The notes below the pieces were generated by a model. The model had not been told where the DNA came from. It ran no database searches and worked only from the letters and a program-made list of their open reading frames with translations. From NCBI GenBank assembly GCA_902518355.1, contig CABYFY010000002.1:1-64000 (forward strand): 64,000 nt of DNA, read 5' to 3'. Every line of letters starts with the position of its first letter. Within the stretch, counting starts at the first letter, position 1. This DNA comes from an uncultured Bacteroidota bacterium. GTDB taxonomy: Bacteria > Bacteroidota > Bacteroidia > Flavobacteriales > Flavobacteriaceae. Shown in pieces: positions 19,601 to 27,770 of the stretch. The position numbers were made by a program, and so were the translations under genes.

Positions 19601-19773
19601 GTTCCCTCAAAGGTTGTGGAAGTACCTCTATTAGTACCTTCAATCAACACTGTAACACCTGGTAAGGGGTTACCTCCTTCATCTACAACAATTCCACTAA
19701 CAAGGATAGATTGGGAATATAAAAAAGATGAAAAAACCAACATTAATACTAGTAGTATGTTTCTGAAATTCAT
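16672..19773 (-). CDS. SusC/RagA family TonB-dependent outer-membrane receptor
   Basis: I start this at the ATG at 19773, which gives a clean signal peptide (MNFRNILLVLMLVFSSFLYS); an in-frame ATG 20 codons upstream adds a charged stretch with no signal character. The 1033-residue protein has a carboxypeptidase-regulatory-like domain (about 25-105, GIVVDEGGNPLPGVTVLIEG), a plug domain with NPLILIDGLEV and SLYGARGANGVILVTTKEG, and a 22-strand-type barrel ending in QVNF, an aromatic-terminated last strand. It imports SusD-captured glycan using TonB energy. First gene of the SusCDE-GH5 block, preceded by a promoter candidate. Confidence 0.96.
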   Translation of the reverse strand: MNFRNILLVLMLVFSSFLYSQSILVSGIVVDEGGNPLPGVTVLIEGTNRGTSTTFEGTYAIKADNENQNIQFSYISFETQSILIGNQTKIDVIMVESLESLEEVQVVAFQKQKKNSVIGSINTINPSELKIPTSNITNAMAGKLAGMISYQRSGEPGADNAEFFIRGVTSFGYANNPLILIDGLEVTTNDLARIEPDNIASFSIMKDATATSLYGARGANGVILVTTKEGKKGKAKVSFRYENSISAPSQTNEFLGGVDYMNLYNRATRTRDASAPLTYSISKIYGTLNGGDPNIYPNVNWYNELFKDYTLNRKANLNVNGGGDIAQYYLSVSHNNDTGLLKVDPLNNFNNNIDIKRSNLRANINIDLTNTTKIAVKFYSLFERYNGPSVSANSIFGSVMQANPANFPKYFAYEDNLGYNHTLFGNKGNGGFPNPYADMVKGYKDRFTNTIFSQVQIEQDLKFITEGLKFRGMASVRTYTMNENSREYTPFYYGMAEVETELGILNYLYRIQEGTEFLNNPSVNNLGTSRFYYEFVTEYNRKFNELHDIGGLLVFNFSESLNTIGGNSAFATLPSRNMGLSGRFSYNYDSRYFTEFNFGYNGSEKFAKNNRFGFFPSIGLGWILSNEEWFSEKLPDVNMFKLKLTHGLVGNDGISSADDRFFYLSEVNLQSPSYGFTWGSDFNNFYQGYVIDRYSNQNVTWEVAEKTNYGLELGLFNSLNFQIDYFTEHRSKIYMSRDYIPSTMGLTTTISSNLGEVNSRGVDFSLDYNKAFDSGLILSGRGNFTYSTNEVLVNGEPDYTYEYLSRIGYPVNQAWGLIAERLFIDQADIDNSPEQFNGFSSSANSYMPGDIKYTDINNDGVVNELDRVPIGKPTVPEIVYGFGISASYEGYDFSIFMQGVARTSFFINPNDISPFVNERNALNVIADNHWSINNPDPNAFWPRLSTYSIANNEQQSTWWQRDGDFLRLKNIEIGYTFPDRESGLFSGLNTRIYFTGLNLLTFSKFDLWDTEMGGNGLGYPPQKVYNIGLQVNF

Positions 19774-19803
19774 TTTAAGAAATCGATTTAGTTTAATTTT
19801 GAA

Positions 19804-19833
19804 CAAAAATAAGACTATTTTAAGTCTTGACAA
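19804..19833 (-). promoter_or_regulatory. candidate promoter for the SusC operon
   Basis: On the minus strand TATTTTTG (19804-19811) fits the -7 consensus TAnnTTTG, and a TTG (19831-19833) lies 19 bases upstream, within the usual -33 spacing. The expected start of transcription is near 19800, about 25 bases before the susC ATG at 19773. No sigma/anti-sigma or hybrid two-component gene sits next to the locus, so the regulator is unknown. Confidence 0.5.
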
Positions 19834-19930
19834 TAATGTGTATCAAATTTTAATACATATATAATTTATCTACTAAAATTTGAAAATTTAGCAAAGAATA
19901 AATCAGAAAATTAAGAAATCTGTAATCTAA

Positions 19931-20302
19931 TTAAGAAAACTTTCTGTCAATAGAATATTTTCCAGGACCTGTTAACATCAGGATTACAAAAACTGCCAAA
20001 AACAATAAAGCCTTTTCAACTCTTCCAAAAGGATCTCCCATGTGGACTATGAAAGCTGCTACAAACATAGTAGCTGCTGGAAAAAAGCTAAAAAACTTAG
20101 TTTTATAACCAATCAATATAAAAATTGGAGCTATGAACTCAGAAATTACTGCAAGAATCAAGGTTGGAGCTTCACCTATTCCGATAGGGTTGGCAAAACT
20201 AAGATCCCCTTGAATCAATTTATTAAATTTACTCAGGCCATGACCATAAAGCATGGAACCAGCAAAAACTATTCTTAGTATTAATAATGCTATATTATTC
20301 AT
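19931..20302 (-). CDS. DoxX family membrane protein
   Basis: A 123-residue protein with four hydrophobic helices and the DoxX-family look: RIVFAGSMLYGHGLSKF at the start, EFIAPIFILIGYKTK in helix 2, and FFPAATMFVAAFIVHMGDPF near helix 3. DoxX proteins are small inner-membrane proteins linked in different bacteria to redox or thiosulfate handling; a specific function cannot be assigned. It lies upstream of susC on the same strand with a gap of about 160 bases containing the susC promoter, so it is probably a separate unit. Confidence 0.82.
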   Translation of the reverse strand: MNNIALLILRIVFAGSMLYGHGLSKFNKLIQGDLSFANPIGIGEAPTLILAVISEFIAPIFILIGYKTKFFSFFPAATMFVAAFIVHMGDPFGRVEKALLFLAVFVILMLTGPGKYSIDRKFS

Positions 20303-20321
20303 TTTTATTTATTTGGTTTGA

Positions 20322-20702
20322 TTGGCAAAGATAAGTAAATTTAAAAAAGACGAGGTTTATCTAAATACAAGGAAATTTTTACTAAGTGATAATAACCCTT
20401 ATTTTTTAAATGGCAAAGCTGCCGAGGGACAAGCGAGTCCACATACTGGAAAAGATAAAATATGGCCTATGGGTATTATTTTAAGAGCTATGACCAGTGA
20501 AAGTGACAAAGAAATAGAAAAGTGCCTAAAAATGCTTGTTAATACACATGCTGGAACCGGTTTTATGCATGAAGCATTTGACAAGGACGACCCAAGTAAA
20601 TATTTTAGATCTTGGTTTGCATGGGCTAATACTTTATTTGGAGAATTAATTATTAAAATCAATAATGAAAGACCTCATCTTTTAAAAATCAAGTATTCTT
20701 AA
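20322..20702 (+). pseudogene. C-terminal remnant of a GH125 exo-alpha-mannosidase
   Basis: Only 126 residues, starting with a TTG directly after an in-frame TGA at 20319. From about residue 13 the sequence matches the end of GH125 (metal-independent alpha-mannosidase, formerly DUF1237): NTRKFLLSDNNPYFLNG, ASPHTGKDKIWPMGII, MHEAFDKDDP and RSWFAWANTLFGELI. GH125 enzymes are about 450-500 residues, so roughly the first three quarters, including most of the (alpha/alpha)6 barrel, is gone. The missing part is not elsewhere in the window: DoxX begins 20 bases upstream. A functional short protein is possible but unlikely. It overlaps the convergent CotH gene by 4 bases. Confidence 0.85.
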
Positions 20703-23700
20703 TACTTAATTATTTTTTCCGTGTGTGAAATTCCTGAGGCTGTATCTATTTTAAGGATATAAATACCTGTATTTAATTTCTCTATATTTTTATTGATTCT
20801 TTGCATTCCTGAATTCATTCTTCCAGAGTAAATATTATCAATTAGTGATCCCTTCAAATCAAAGATATCAATTGTAACAAACTCACTTATTTCTAGTTCC
20901 AATAGAATGTATAAAGTTTCAATAAATGGATTTGGATAAACTCTTGTAAAAAACAAATCCTCTTCGTTGATTGAAGCAGTTGCAGAGTTTATAGCATCAG
21001 GACTTCCATGAAAATTTATATTACTCCAGCTTGATGGAAGTGAATTATCATAGGAAGGGTCTATTAATTCCAATGTATATCCATCCCCATTTGATAACGT
21101 AGGCCAAGGAGATGAAGGCTCATAATACACTTCATCTTGTAAAATCAAATCAGAATTAAATAATCTTACAGCATCACCTGAAGCGGATAATCCAAAATCA
21201 AACTCTCCTATAAATGATGTAATCTCAGGGTAAAATTCAGCAAAATCACCCGCATTTCTGACAATAACTAAATAATCATCTCCACCGATACTTGTTCCAG
21301 AAGGAAAAATAAATTGATTCGAATCATTGTTGTCCTTTAGTATCCATCCGGAAATATCAATATCATCTTGATTAGGATTGTATAGTTCAACCCAATCTCC
21401 GGTATCAAAATTATCAGATGATTTATAATTTATTTCGTTAATTACTAAATTTAATCCTGAACTAGTTATAAAGTGGGCTTGAATTTCAAAATTCTCTGTA
21501 ACATTGACCTCAATTTCAGATTCTGTTGAATTTACATCACCACTCCAATGAGAAAACTCACTGCCTGACTCTGCAATAGCTTTTAAAGTAGTTGGAACAT
21601 CTTCAAAGTAATCTCCACTCCATTCATCCTCTTGTATTGTAAGGTTGTTGTTTAAAAATATATATCCAAGCTGAGGAGTTTCGTTAAATAAAACCACTTC
21701 ATGATATGAATCAAGATCAAATTGATTTAGGATATGATACTTAGCCTCTGGTTGTCTATTTGCAGCAAAATTATTCATTTTGTCAACAAACTGGTAAACT
21801 GATTCCTCTGAAACCCATGGCTCGCTCTCATTCCATCTTTCAATATGATTTTCCATTTCATCGTACATATTCTCATAAATACCAATAAAGTGTGAAGTAA
21901 CATTGGTTGGAAGATATCGAGAATTCATTTCATCAGCATAGCGATTAATAAACTTGTTTCGAAATCCAACATTTTGTACAAGTTTTCTCATAAATAATGT
22001 TGCCCATGGTGGATTAGCCCAAGTTGTTTGATTTCCAGATAAAACAAAGTCCAGGGTATCAAAAAAGTGTGAATAATTTTGATCCCAGTCTGACCACCAT
22101 TGGCCCGCGAAACCAAAATCAGTATCATATAAAACCCATCTCCATTTTCCTCCTGGAACTTTCCAATATTTTATATTATTACCAGGATAATCCCTATTAT
22201 CCATATAAATTTGAGCAATATTATATTCCATGAAATTATCGATATCAATTTGATTAATTACATAGTTATAATTTTCGTCATTAGATAAATCATTTTGTTG
22301 AATGTAGGTTCTCAATTGTAAGTATTCGGCATTATCTCCGTCCACAACCTGACCATCTAATTCCAACATAGTTACGTCATTGGCATTAACATCATGCTTG
22401 GATGCAATCATATTTTCACTAACCTTTTCTCTTAGATTATATAATCCCCAATATGCTTTATTTATATAGGAAGAAACTGTTTTAAAGGATTGATAATCTA
22501 TGTGAGAACCCTCCATTAAACTTGTAATTGCAGCATCTCTCATATTAGTCCTCATCCAATCATTACCTGAATTTCTTAGAACTAATGATTCAAATGAATC
22601 ATAATCTAAATTGTCAAAAAAAGAATATTGAAATTCTCCAGCCCCATATTCTCCCCTTGCAAATAATGCAAATGACTTTTGGTCCCATCCACGGCTATAT
22701 GAACCAAAAATTTTGATTCCTGCATTAGCGCTAAACTCTAACACATTATTATCATAGTAAGAAATGTGAACCGGTCTTTCCCAGTCTTCCCAAAAATTCG
22801 CTCCAAAAAATGGATATCCACCGTAATCCTCAGGTCCGTATGCATAAATTCCATAATTGTAATCAAACAAATTATATTCATCTGTAACTAAATGAATAAT
22901 TGGATGTTCACTATCAATATTGAAAAAGTAATTTCTAGAGTTTGAGTGAAGTGATATATAGTTCTCTTTAAATGCTTTAGCTCTTACTATGGTTGTTTCA
23001 TCAATCGTAATTGGACCAGTATATATGTTTGAGTTTTCATCGGGTTCAGTAAAATCGGTGGTATAAGTTATCATATCTTCTGTTCCATCTCCAAAAATTT
23101 CAAGATTTATAGGACCCGCAATATTTCCTCCATCATGTGAAAATGTAACTGGAACACCCAAAACACCAGAATATTCATAAGATTCGTTCTCTTCTCCTGG
23201 AGTTGGGTCTTGATAAGCCACATAGACTCCATTTTCGAAAGATACTCCATATGAAATATTAGATGGAAGTGCACCAAAAGTTATGGAATCAACTAAATTT
23301 CCTAATTCATCATGTAGATAGACAGATTCACCCGATGATGATAATTTAAAGTCTGTATGCATAAATGACTGGCTCTGAAAACCAAGAATGTCAGGAGGAG
23401 CAACACCTTCACTTGTCTCATTTTCGTAAATTGCTGAAAGAAACGGAATTATTGTCATATCAGAAGAAGTATTGGAAATGTTATGAACCTGAATGCTGAA
23501 AACATTGTTACCGTCAACTAATAAGTCTTCATAATTATCAATTAAAAATCTGTCGGGGTTTCCACCAGTATACATTTGAGCCTCATGGTCAATTTGTGTT
23601 GTTGAGTCATACACTGGAGGAGTTCCGTTTATATTCGCTCTGGCAATTTCAATCCCATTAATATATGCTACGAATCCGTCATCATAATCAACATCTAAGA

Positions 23701-24226
23701 CTAAACTATTAATTTCACTGACATCCTCTATTGTAAAAGATTTTCTTAGATAAACTGCTAATGTTCCCGCGGCTATATATGTATTATCATCACCATCTGC
23801 ATAACCAAAGCCAGAGTTACCGATACTCCACTCATCATCATCAAAATCTGTATTCATCCAATTTAGATCTGTATCCTCATTTGGAATTTCGTACCTAAAA
23901 GAATCACCTTCGTTTATTAATGTTCTAGCATAAGTAATTCCAGACCTGTCCTTATCTGATGCCCATATAAGAAGATATTCGTCTGCGTCAATTGTAATGT
24001 CAGGAAATGTCCATGGATTATTATCTTCAAGTAAATCTGTCAAACTCCAATTATTTAATGAAATTTCTTCAGAACCATAATTATATAATTCAATCCAATC
24101 AGGAGTATCCCCGTCTTCATCCAAAAAAATTGAGTTAGAGGCTGAAACCTCGTTAATTCTTACTGATTGGGAATAGGATAAATTTAACACAAAGATGAAA
24201 ATCAGTGAAAACCTTATCTTAATCAT
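20699..24226 (-). CDS. secreted lamin-tail/CotH multi-domain protein with T9SS sorting domain
   Basis: An 1175-residue exported protein. Order: signal peptide 1-19; lamin-tail domain about 20-110 (INEVSASNSIFLDEDGDTPD, WIELYNYG); a galactose-binding-like region about 130-270; a chitobiase-C-like segment about 350-430; a CotH kinase-like domain about 435-790 (YINKAYWGLYNLREKVSENM, KWRWVLYDTDFGFAG); an InlB-repeat-like segment about 855-925 (GSEFSHWSGDV); a second lamin-tail domain about 930-1060 (INEINYKSSDNFDTGDWVEL); and a type IX sorting domain about 1100-1175. CotH domains in other proteins phosphorylate secreted proteins, but activity in this bacterial group is unproven. Possible role in surface polymer binding. 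Confidence 0.88.
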   Translation of the reverse strand: MIKIRFSLIFIFVLNLSYSQSVRINEVSASNSIFLDEDGDTPDWIELYNYGSEEISLNNWSLTDLLEDNNPWTFPDITIDADEYLLIWASDKDRSGITYARTLINEGDSFRYEIPNEDTDLNWMNTDFDDDEWSIGNSGFGYADGDDNTYIAAGTLAVYLRKSFTIEDVSEINSLVLDVDYDDGFVAYINGIEIARANINGTPPVYDSTTQIDHEAQMYTGGNPDRFLIDNYEDLLVDGNNVFSIQVHNISNTSSDMTIIPFLSAIYENETSEGVAPPDILGFQSQSFMHTDFKLSSSGESVYLHDELGNLVDSITFGALPSNISYGVSFENGVYVAYQDPTPGEENESYEYSGVLGVPVTFSHDGGNIAGPINLEIFGDGTEDMITYTTDFTEPDENSNIYTGPITIDETTIVRAKAFKENYISLHSNSRNYFFNIDSEHPIIHLVTDEYNLFDYNYGIYAYGPEDYGGYPFFGANFWEDWERPVHISYYDNNVLEFSANAGIKIFGSYSRGWDQKSFALFARGEYGAGEFQYSFFDNLDYDSFESLVLRNSGNDWMRTNMRDAAITSLMEGSHIDYQSFKTVSSYINKAYWGLYNLREKVSENMIASKHDVNANDVTMLELDGQVVDGDNAEYLQLRTYIQQNDLSNDENYNYVINQIDIDNFMEYNIAQIYMDNRDYPGNNIKYWKVPGGKWRWVLYDTDFGFAGQWWSDWDQNYSHFFDTLDFVLSGNQTTWANPPWATLFMRKLVQNVGFRNKFINRYADEMNSRYLPTNVTSHFIGIYENMYDEMENHIERWNESEPWVSEESVYQFVDKMNNFAANRQPEAKYHILNQFDLDSYHEVVLFNETPQLGYIFLNNNLTIQEDEWSGDYFEDVPTTLKAIAESGSEFSHWSGDVNSTESEIEVNVTENFEIQAHFITSSGLNLVINEINYKSSDNFDTGDWVELYNPNQDDIDISGWILKDNNDSNQFIFPSGTSIGGDDYLVIVRNAGDFAEFYPEITSFIGEFDFGLSASGDAVRLFNSDLILQDEVYYEPSSPWPTLSNGDGYTLELIDPSYDNSLPSSWSNINFHGSPDAINSATASINEEDLFFTRVYPNPFIETLYILLELEISEFVTIDIFDLKGSLIDNIYSGRMNSGMQRINKNIEKLNTGIYILKIDTASGISHTEKIIKY

Positions 24227-24245
24227 GGTATAATAATTGTCAAAA

Positions 24246-24253
24246 CAAATATA
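24246..24253 (-). promoter_or_regulatory. candidate -7 element for the CotH gene
   Basis: CAAATATA on the plus strand is TATATTTG on the minus strand, an exact TAnnTTTG match, 19 bases before the CotH ATG at 24226. No clear -33 TTG at the normal spacing, so confidence is limited. Confidence 0.4.
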
Positions 24254-24309
24254 GTTATATATAAATTATTGGACAGAGTGGCTGAATTATTACTTTTAAC
24301 AAATCATTT

Positions 24310-25347
24310 ATGATAAGATTTAAATTAATTTTATTTTTTTGTTGTATAATATTTACAGCTTGTAAAACAAAATACGCTACCAAAGAATTTGAAGTTTCTC
24401 AAAGCCCTCTAAGTCCTAATTATAGTAGTTTAGAGAGTTGGGCTGCTCATCCAGACAAAAATGATTCAATAATAGATGTTTTTTATACCACTCCAAAGGT
24501 GAATTTAAAGGCAGATGTTTTTTATATATATCCAACCCTTCTTACCAGTAAAAAAAATGATGCATGGAACTCTGATGTTTTTGATAATAAGCAAAATAAT
24601 TCGGTCAAAAACATAGCAATTAAATATCAAGCTTCTGCGTGGGCAAATGCCGGTAGAATATACAGTCCATTATACAGACAAGTACACTACAGATCATTTT
24701 ACGAACCTTATACTTCAAACGGAGGTAAGAAAGCTGGAGAAATTGCATATGATGACATTAGAAGAGCATTTATCTATTATTTAAATAATTTTAATAACGG
24801 TAGACCAATAATTATTGCTGGACATAGTCAAGGTGCATATCATTGTAAAACTCTTTTAAAAGAATTTTTTGATGAAAAGGAACTACAAAATCAATTAGTG
24901 GCTGCCTATTTACCAGGAACAAGAGTAGATTTGAAAGAATTTAAAACAATTCATGCATTAAAAAACCCTAAGGACACTAAAGGATATTTATCTTGGAATA
25001 CCTTTAGATTAAACAAAAAACCAAAAAAGGGAAAACACCCTGCTCATTTTTCCTGGAAAAAGAATCAGTATGTAACAAATCCTGTAAATTGGGATGATTC
25101 AAGAACCGCCACCATACAAGAACACAAAGGTTTGTTATTTTATGATGAAAAAATATATCCTAATTCAGTTTACATAGAGATTAATAATGGACTTATATGG
25201 TCGTCTGTTCCAAGAGGAATTAAAGGTAATCTATTTCTTAAATTAATAAGAAATTATCATTTTGGAGATGTAAACATATTTTGGAAAGATATTTCAGAGA
25301 ATGCCAAAATTCGCGTTGAAAGTTTTTACAATTTGACCAAAAACTAA
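24310..25347 (+). CDS. DUF3089 alpha/beta-hydrolase-like lipoprotein
   Basis: A 345-residue lipoprotein (signal 1-17, lipobox Cys18 in FTACKT). The DUF3089 family has an alpha/beta-hydrolase fold; the nucleophile elbow is GHSQG with Ser173, preceded by a strand (PIIIAGHS). ADVFYIYPTLL and YSPLYRQVHYRSF are family motifs. Possible substrates (esters, lipids) are unknown. It is monocistronic and divergent from the CotH gene, with an 83-base shared upstream region. Confidence 0.82.
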   Translation: MIRFKLILFFCCIIFTACKTKYATKEFEVSQSPLSPNYSSLESWAAHPDKNDSIIDVFYTTPKVNLKADVFYIYPTLLTSKKNDAWNSDVFDNKQNNSVKNIAIKYQASAWANAGRIYSPLYRQVHYRSFYEPYTSNGGKKAGEIAYDDIRRAFIYYLNNFNNGRPIIIAGHSQGAYHCKTLLKEFFDEKELQNQLVAAYLPGTRVDLKEFKTIHALKNPKDTKGYLSWNTFRLNKKPKKGKHPAHFSWKKNQYVTNPVNWDDSRTATIQEHKGLLFYDEKIYPNSVYIEINNGLIWSSVPRGIKGNLFLKLIRNYHFGDVNIFWKDISENAKIRVESFYNLTKN

Positions 25348-25501
25348 ATTTTTAAATTGTTAAAAATTGCTAACAGAGAAGAAAAAAGTTAGCATTTAAT
25401 CCAAAATTGTTAATAAAAATGAGATTTATATGGTTAAAATCTTCTTTTTTGCAAAAAAATACCCTATATTTAAGTATTAATAATTTAAAAACTAAAAAGA
25501 T

Positions 25502-25696
25502 ATGGGTTATTCACACCAAAACAGTAAAGGAAAAACTTACTTCCTTCACTCAAAAGACGTAGTATTAAAAGGAGGAAGAAACCAGACTATTTATTACTTT
25601 GCAAAAGAAGCTAAAGCTGGTGCTTGCGATCTTCCTGCTGGTAAAACTGTAGTTGAAAATACAAAAACTGGACTTCCATTCCTTAAAGGGAAGTAA
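25502..25696 (+). CDS. small conserved protein of unknown function
   Basis: A 64-residue soluble, basic protein (start MGYSHQNSKGKTYFLHSKD, end NTKTGLPFLKGK) with a single Cys. The repeated small-beta look (KTYFLHSKDVVLKGG, TIYYFAKE) and the ending TGLPFL resemble short hypothetical proteins found in other bacteria and archaea, but I know no function. Coding signal is good, it is flanked by a 154-base upstream gap and followed by a strong terminator, so it is a separately transcribed single gene. Confidence 0.8.
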   Translation: MGYSHQNSKGKTYFLHSKDVVLKGGRNQTIYYFAKEAKAGACDLPAGKTVVENTKTGLPFLKGK

Positions 25697-25716
25697 TATG
25701 TATTTAATATTATTAT

Positions 25717-25744
25717 AAAAAACCCTCCTTGTGAGGGTTTTTTT
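25717..25744 (+). terminator. intrinsic terminator
   Basis: An 11-bp stem formed by AAAAAACCCTC (25717-25727) and GAGGGTTTTTT (25733-25743) with loop CTTGT, ending in seven T. It lies 20 bases after the stop of the small 64-residue protein and isolates it from the HPrK-like gene. Confidence 0.92.
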
Positions 25745-25766
25745 ATTTCTTGTAAATAATAATTAG

Positions 25767-26882
25767 ATGATTACGAATTTTTCAAATTTTATTTGTGAAA
25801 AAATAGACCTAGATACAAATATTATCTGGTTTGAAAAATCAAATAAATACATAATAATTAATGATCTTTTAAAATGCTTAATACTTGATAAAATTGACAG
25901 CAACAAATACCCTTTAAACCAATTTTCCTCAGAGATCAATGAGATAGGTACTAGTAATCTAAAAAAAATATATGATGATATTAATTCACTTTTGAATGAA
26001 TGTAATATAGAGTCAAAAGATAAAACACATGAAGAATTGAATGTTAAGCATGAAAAATTCCCTCACTATAGCAAATTCAAATTCAATAAAAGAGTTGTCA
26101 AAATTGAATATTCCAACAGAGATCTTATTAATCTTATTGATCCAAAATTTACGCATTTAAAATGCGATGATAATGAGCAAATAGTATTTAAGGTTCAAGA
26201 AAAGAACAAAAGAATATATTTATTTAAGCAAGATAAATTTATTGGAAGCTGGGGTGTCTCAGAAATGCATGAATTTCATGGAAAAATATCAATGGAATTA
26301 ACCTCATTTTTTCACAATATGCGGGAATCTGAGTGGACGGCAGTATTTCATGGATCTACTCTTTCTAAGATGAATAATTCCCTAATGCTCACTGGGGATT
26401 CAGGAAACGGTAAAAGTTCATTAAGCACCATTTTAATGGCAAATAATTTTTCTCTAATCGCTGATGATTTTAGTCCAATGAGCAATGAAGGATTACATTA
26501 TAATTTTCCATCAGCAATATCCATAAAAGAAGGTTTTTATAATACATCTAAAAACCTGTTTAAATCATTTAATGAATTAAAAGAATATTATATTAACGAT
26601 ATTAAGGGTAATGTAAAATATTTACCTGCAAATAACAATGAATTAATACTTTATAAAAGGTGTAATAAAGTATTAAATGTTAAATTTGGCCTGAATTTAA
26701 AAAATGAGATTAAAACGGTCAATAAGGGTAAAGCTTTAGAGCAAATTTTACCTGATGCTTGGATTTCAAAAGATTTAAATCACGCAAAATCATTTATTGA
26801 TTGGGTTAAATCAAGTTTATTTTATGATTTAACCTATAATAATAATGATAAGATGTTAAAAATGATTAAAGATATTTTTTAG
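25767..26882 (+). CDS. HPr kinase-like P-loop protein
   Basis: A 371-residue protein. The C-terminal half has an HPr-kinase/PEPCK-type P-loop, GDSGNGKSS (210-218), followed by LIADD (230-234), equivalent to the Walker B-like acid pair of HprK. The N-terminal 85 residues might be a PqqD-like helical module, a pairing seen in other HprK-like proteins; this part is a guess. It lacks the HprK N-terminal regulatory domain and no HPr gene is near, so classic PTS regulation is improbable. It ends 3 bases before a nucleotidyltransferase gene, a close operon pair. Target unknown. Confidence 0.7.
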   Translation: MITNFSNFICEKIDLDTNIIWFEKSNKYIIINDLLKCLILDKIDSNKYPLNQFSSEINEIGTSNLKKIYDDINSLLNECNIESKDKTHEELNVKHEKFPHYSKFKFNKRVVKIEYSNRDLINLIDPKFTHLKCDDNEQIVFKVQEKNKRIYLFKQDKFIGSWGVSEMHEFHGKISMELTSFFHNMRESEWTAVFHGSTLSKMNNSLMLTGDSGNGKSSLSTILMANNFSLIADDFSPMSNEGLHYNFPSAISIKEGFYNTSKNLFKSFNELKEYYINDIKGNVKYLPANNNELILYKRCNKVLNVKFGLNLKNEIKTVNKGKALEQILPDAWISKDLNHAKSFIDWVKSSLFYDLTYNNNDKMLKMIKDIF

Positions 26883-26885
26883 GGT

Positions 26886-27770
26886 ATGGTATTATTAATA
26901 ATGGCTGCTGGTAGTGGCAGCAGATATGGAAAGCTTAAACAATTTGATGAATTAGGACCAAATGGTGAATTTTTAATGGAATTTAGCATCTATGATGCAA
27001 TAAAAAGCGGCTTTAATCACATAGTATTAATCACTAAAAGAGAAAATAAAGACTTTCTTTACAACTATTTGAGAGAAAAAATCGACAACTCTATAAAACT
27101 TGATGTTGTAGTTCAGGAAGTTGATAATCTACCGGAAGGGATTATTGCTAACTCAGTAAGACAGAAACCATGGGGAACAGCTCACGCAGTTTGGTGTGCA
27201 AGGGACTATATTGATACTGATTTTGCCATTATAAATGCGGATGATTATTATGGATCAAAAGCTTTTGAAAAAGCAGCTCAATTTTTTAATCATTCTGATA
27301 ATCAAAACAATTATGGACTAGTTAGTTACAGATTAAAAAATACTCTTTCAGAATTTGGATCGGTTTCGAGGGGTGTTTGTAAGGTGTCCAATGGTAAACT
27401 TGATTCAATTAACGAACACTTAAAAATTGAAAAAAACGAAAATGTTATTATTGACCACGATAGTGGAAATATTTTAAGTGAAAAAGCTTATGTTTCTATG
27501 AATTTTTGGCTTTGTAAATCTAATTTTTTTGAGCATCTTGATGAATACATCAAAGAGGAAATGGAAAATTTAGATGATATTGAAAAAAGTGAAATCTATC
27601 TACCTTTTGCAGCTCAAAAACTATTATCTGAAAATATAATTAATATTGATGTTATTGATTCTGAATCAAAATGGTTTGGCGTTACCCATAGAGAAGATAA
27701 AGAAAATAGCGTCAAAAAATTAGCTTCATATTCAAAAGAGGGTATTTACCCTACTCCTCTGTGGAAATAG
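26886..27770 (+). CDS. sugar-phosphate nucleotidyltransferase-like protein
   Basis: A 294-residue GT-A-like nucleotidyltransferase: the NTP-binding loop MAAGSGSRYGKLKQF (6-20), KPWGTAHAVWCA around 95-105 and the metal-binding pair Asp119-Asp120 in INADDYYG. This pattern is that of enzymes making NDP-sugars from sugar 1-phosphates, but the product is not identifiable; the usual glucose-1-phosphate thymidylyl/uridylyl motifs are not clear. Translation is probably coupled to the HPrK-like gene 3 bases upstream. The 3' end overlaps the convergent rhodanese gene by 20 bases. Confidence 0.8.
   Translation: MVLLIMAAGSGSRYGKLKQFDELGPNGEFLMEFSIYDAIKSGFNHIVLITKRENKDFLYNYLREKIDNSIKLDVVVQEVDNLPEGIIANSVRQKPWGTAHAVWCARDYIDTDFAIINADDYYGSKAFEKAAQFFNHSDNQNNYGLVSYRLKNTLSEFGSVSRGVCKVSNGKLDSINEHLKIEKNENVIIDHDSGNILSEKAYVSMNFWLCKSNFFEHLDEYIKEEMENLDDIEKSEIYLPFAAQKLLSENIINIDVIDSESKWFGVTHREDKENSVKKLASYSKEGIYPTPLWK

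Noticed and set aside
25368-25394. Inverted repeat TGCTAAC/GTTAGCA after the DUF3089 gene
   Set aside because: Seven bp with a 13-base loop and no real T run; a weak terminator at best.
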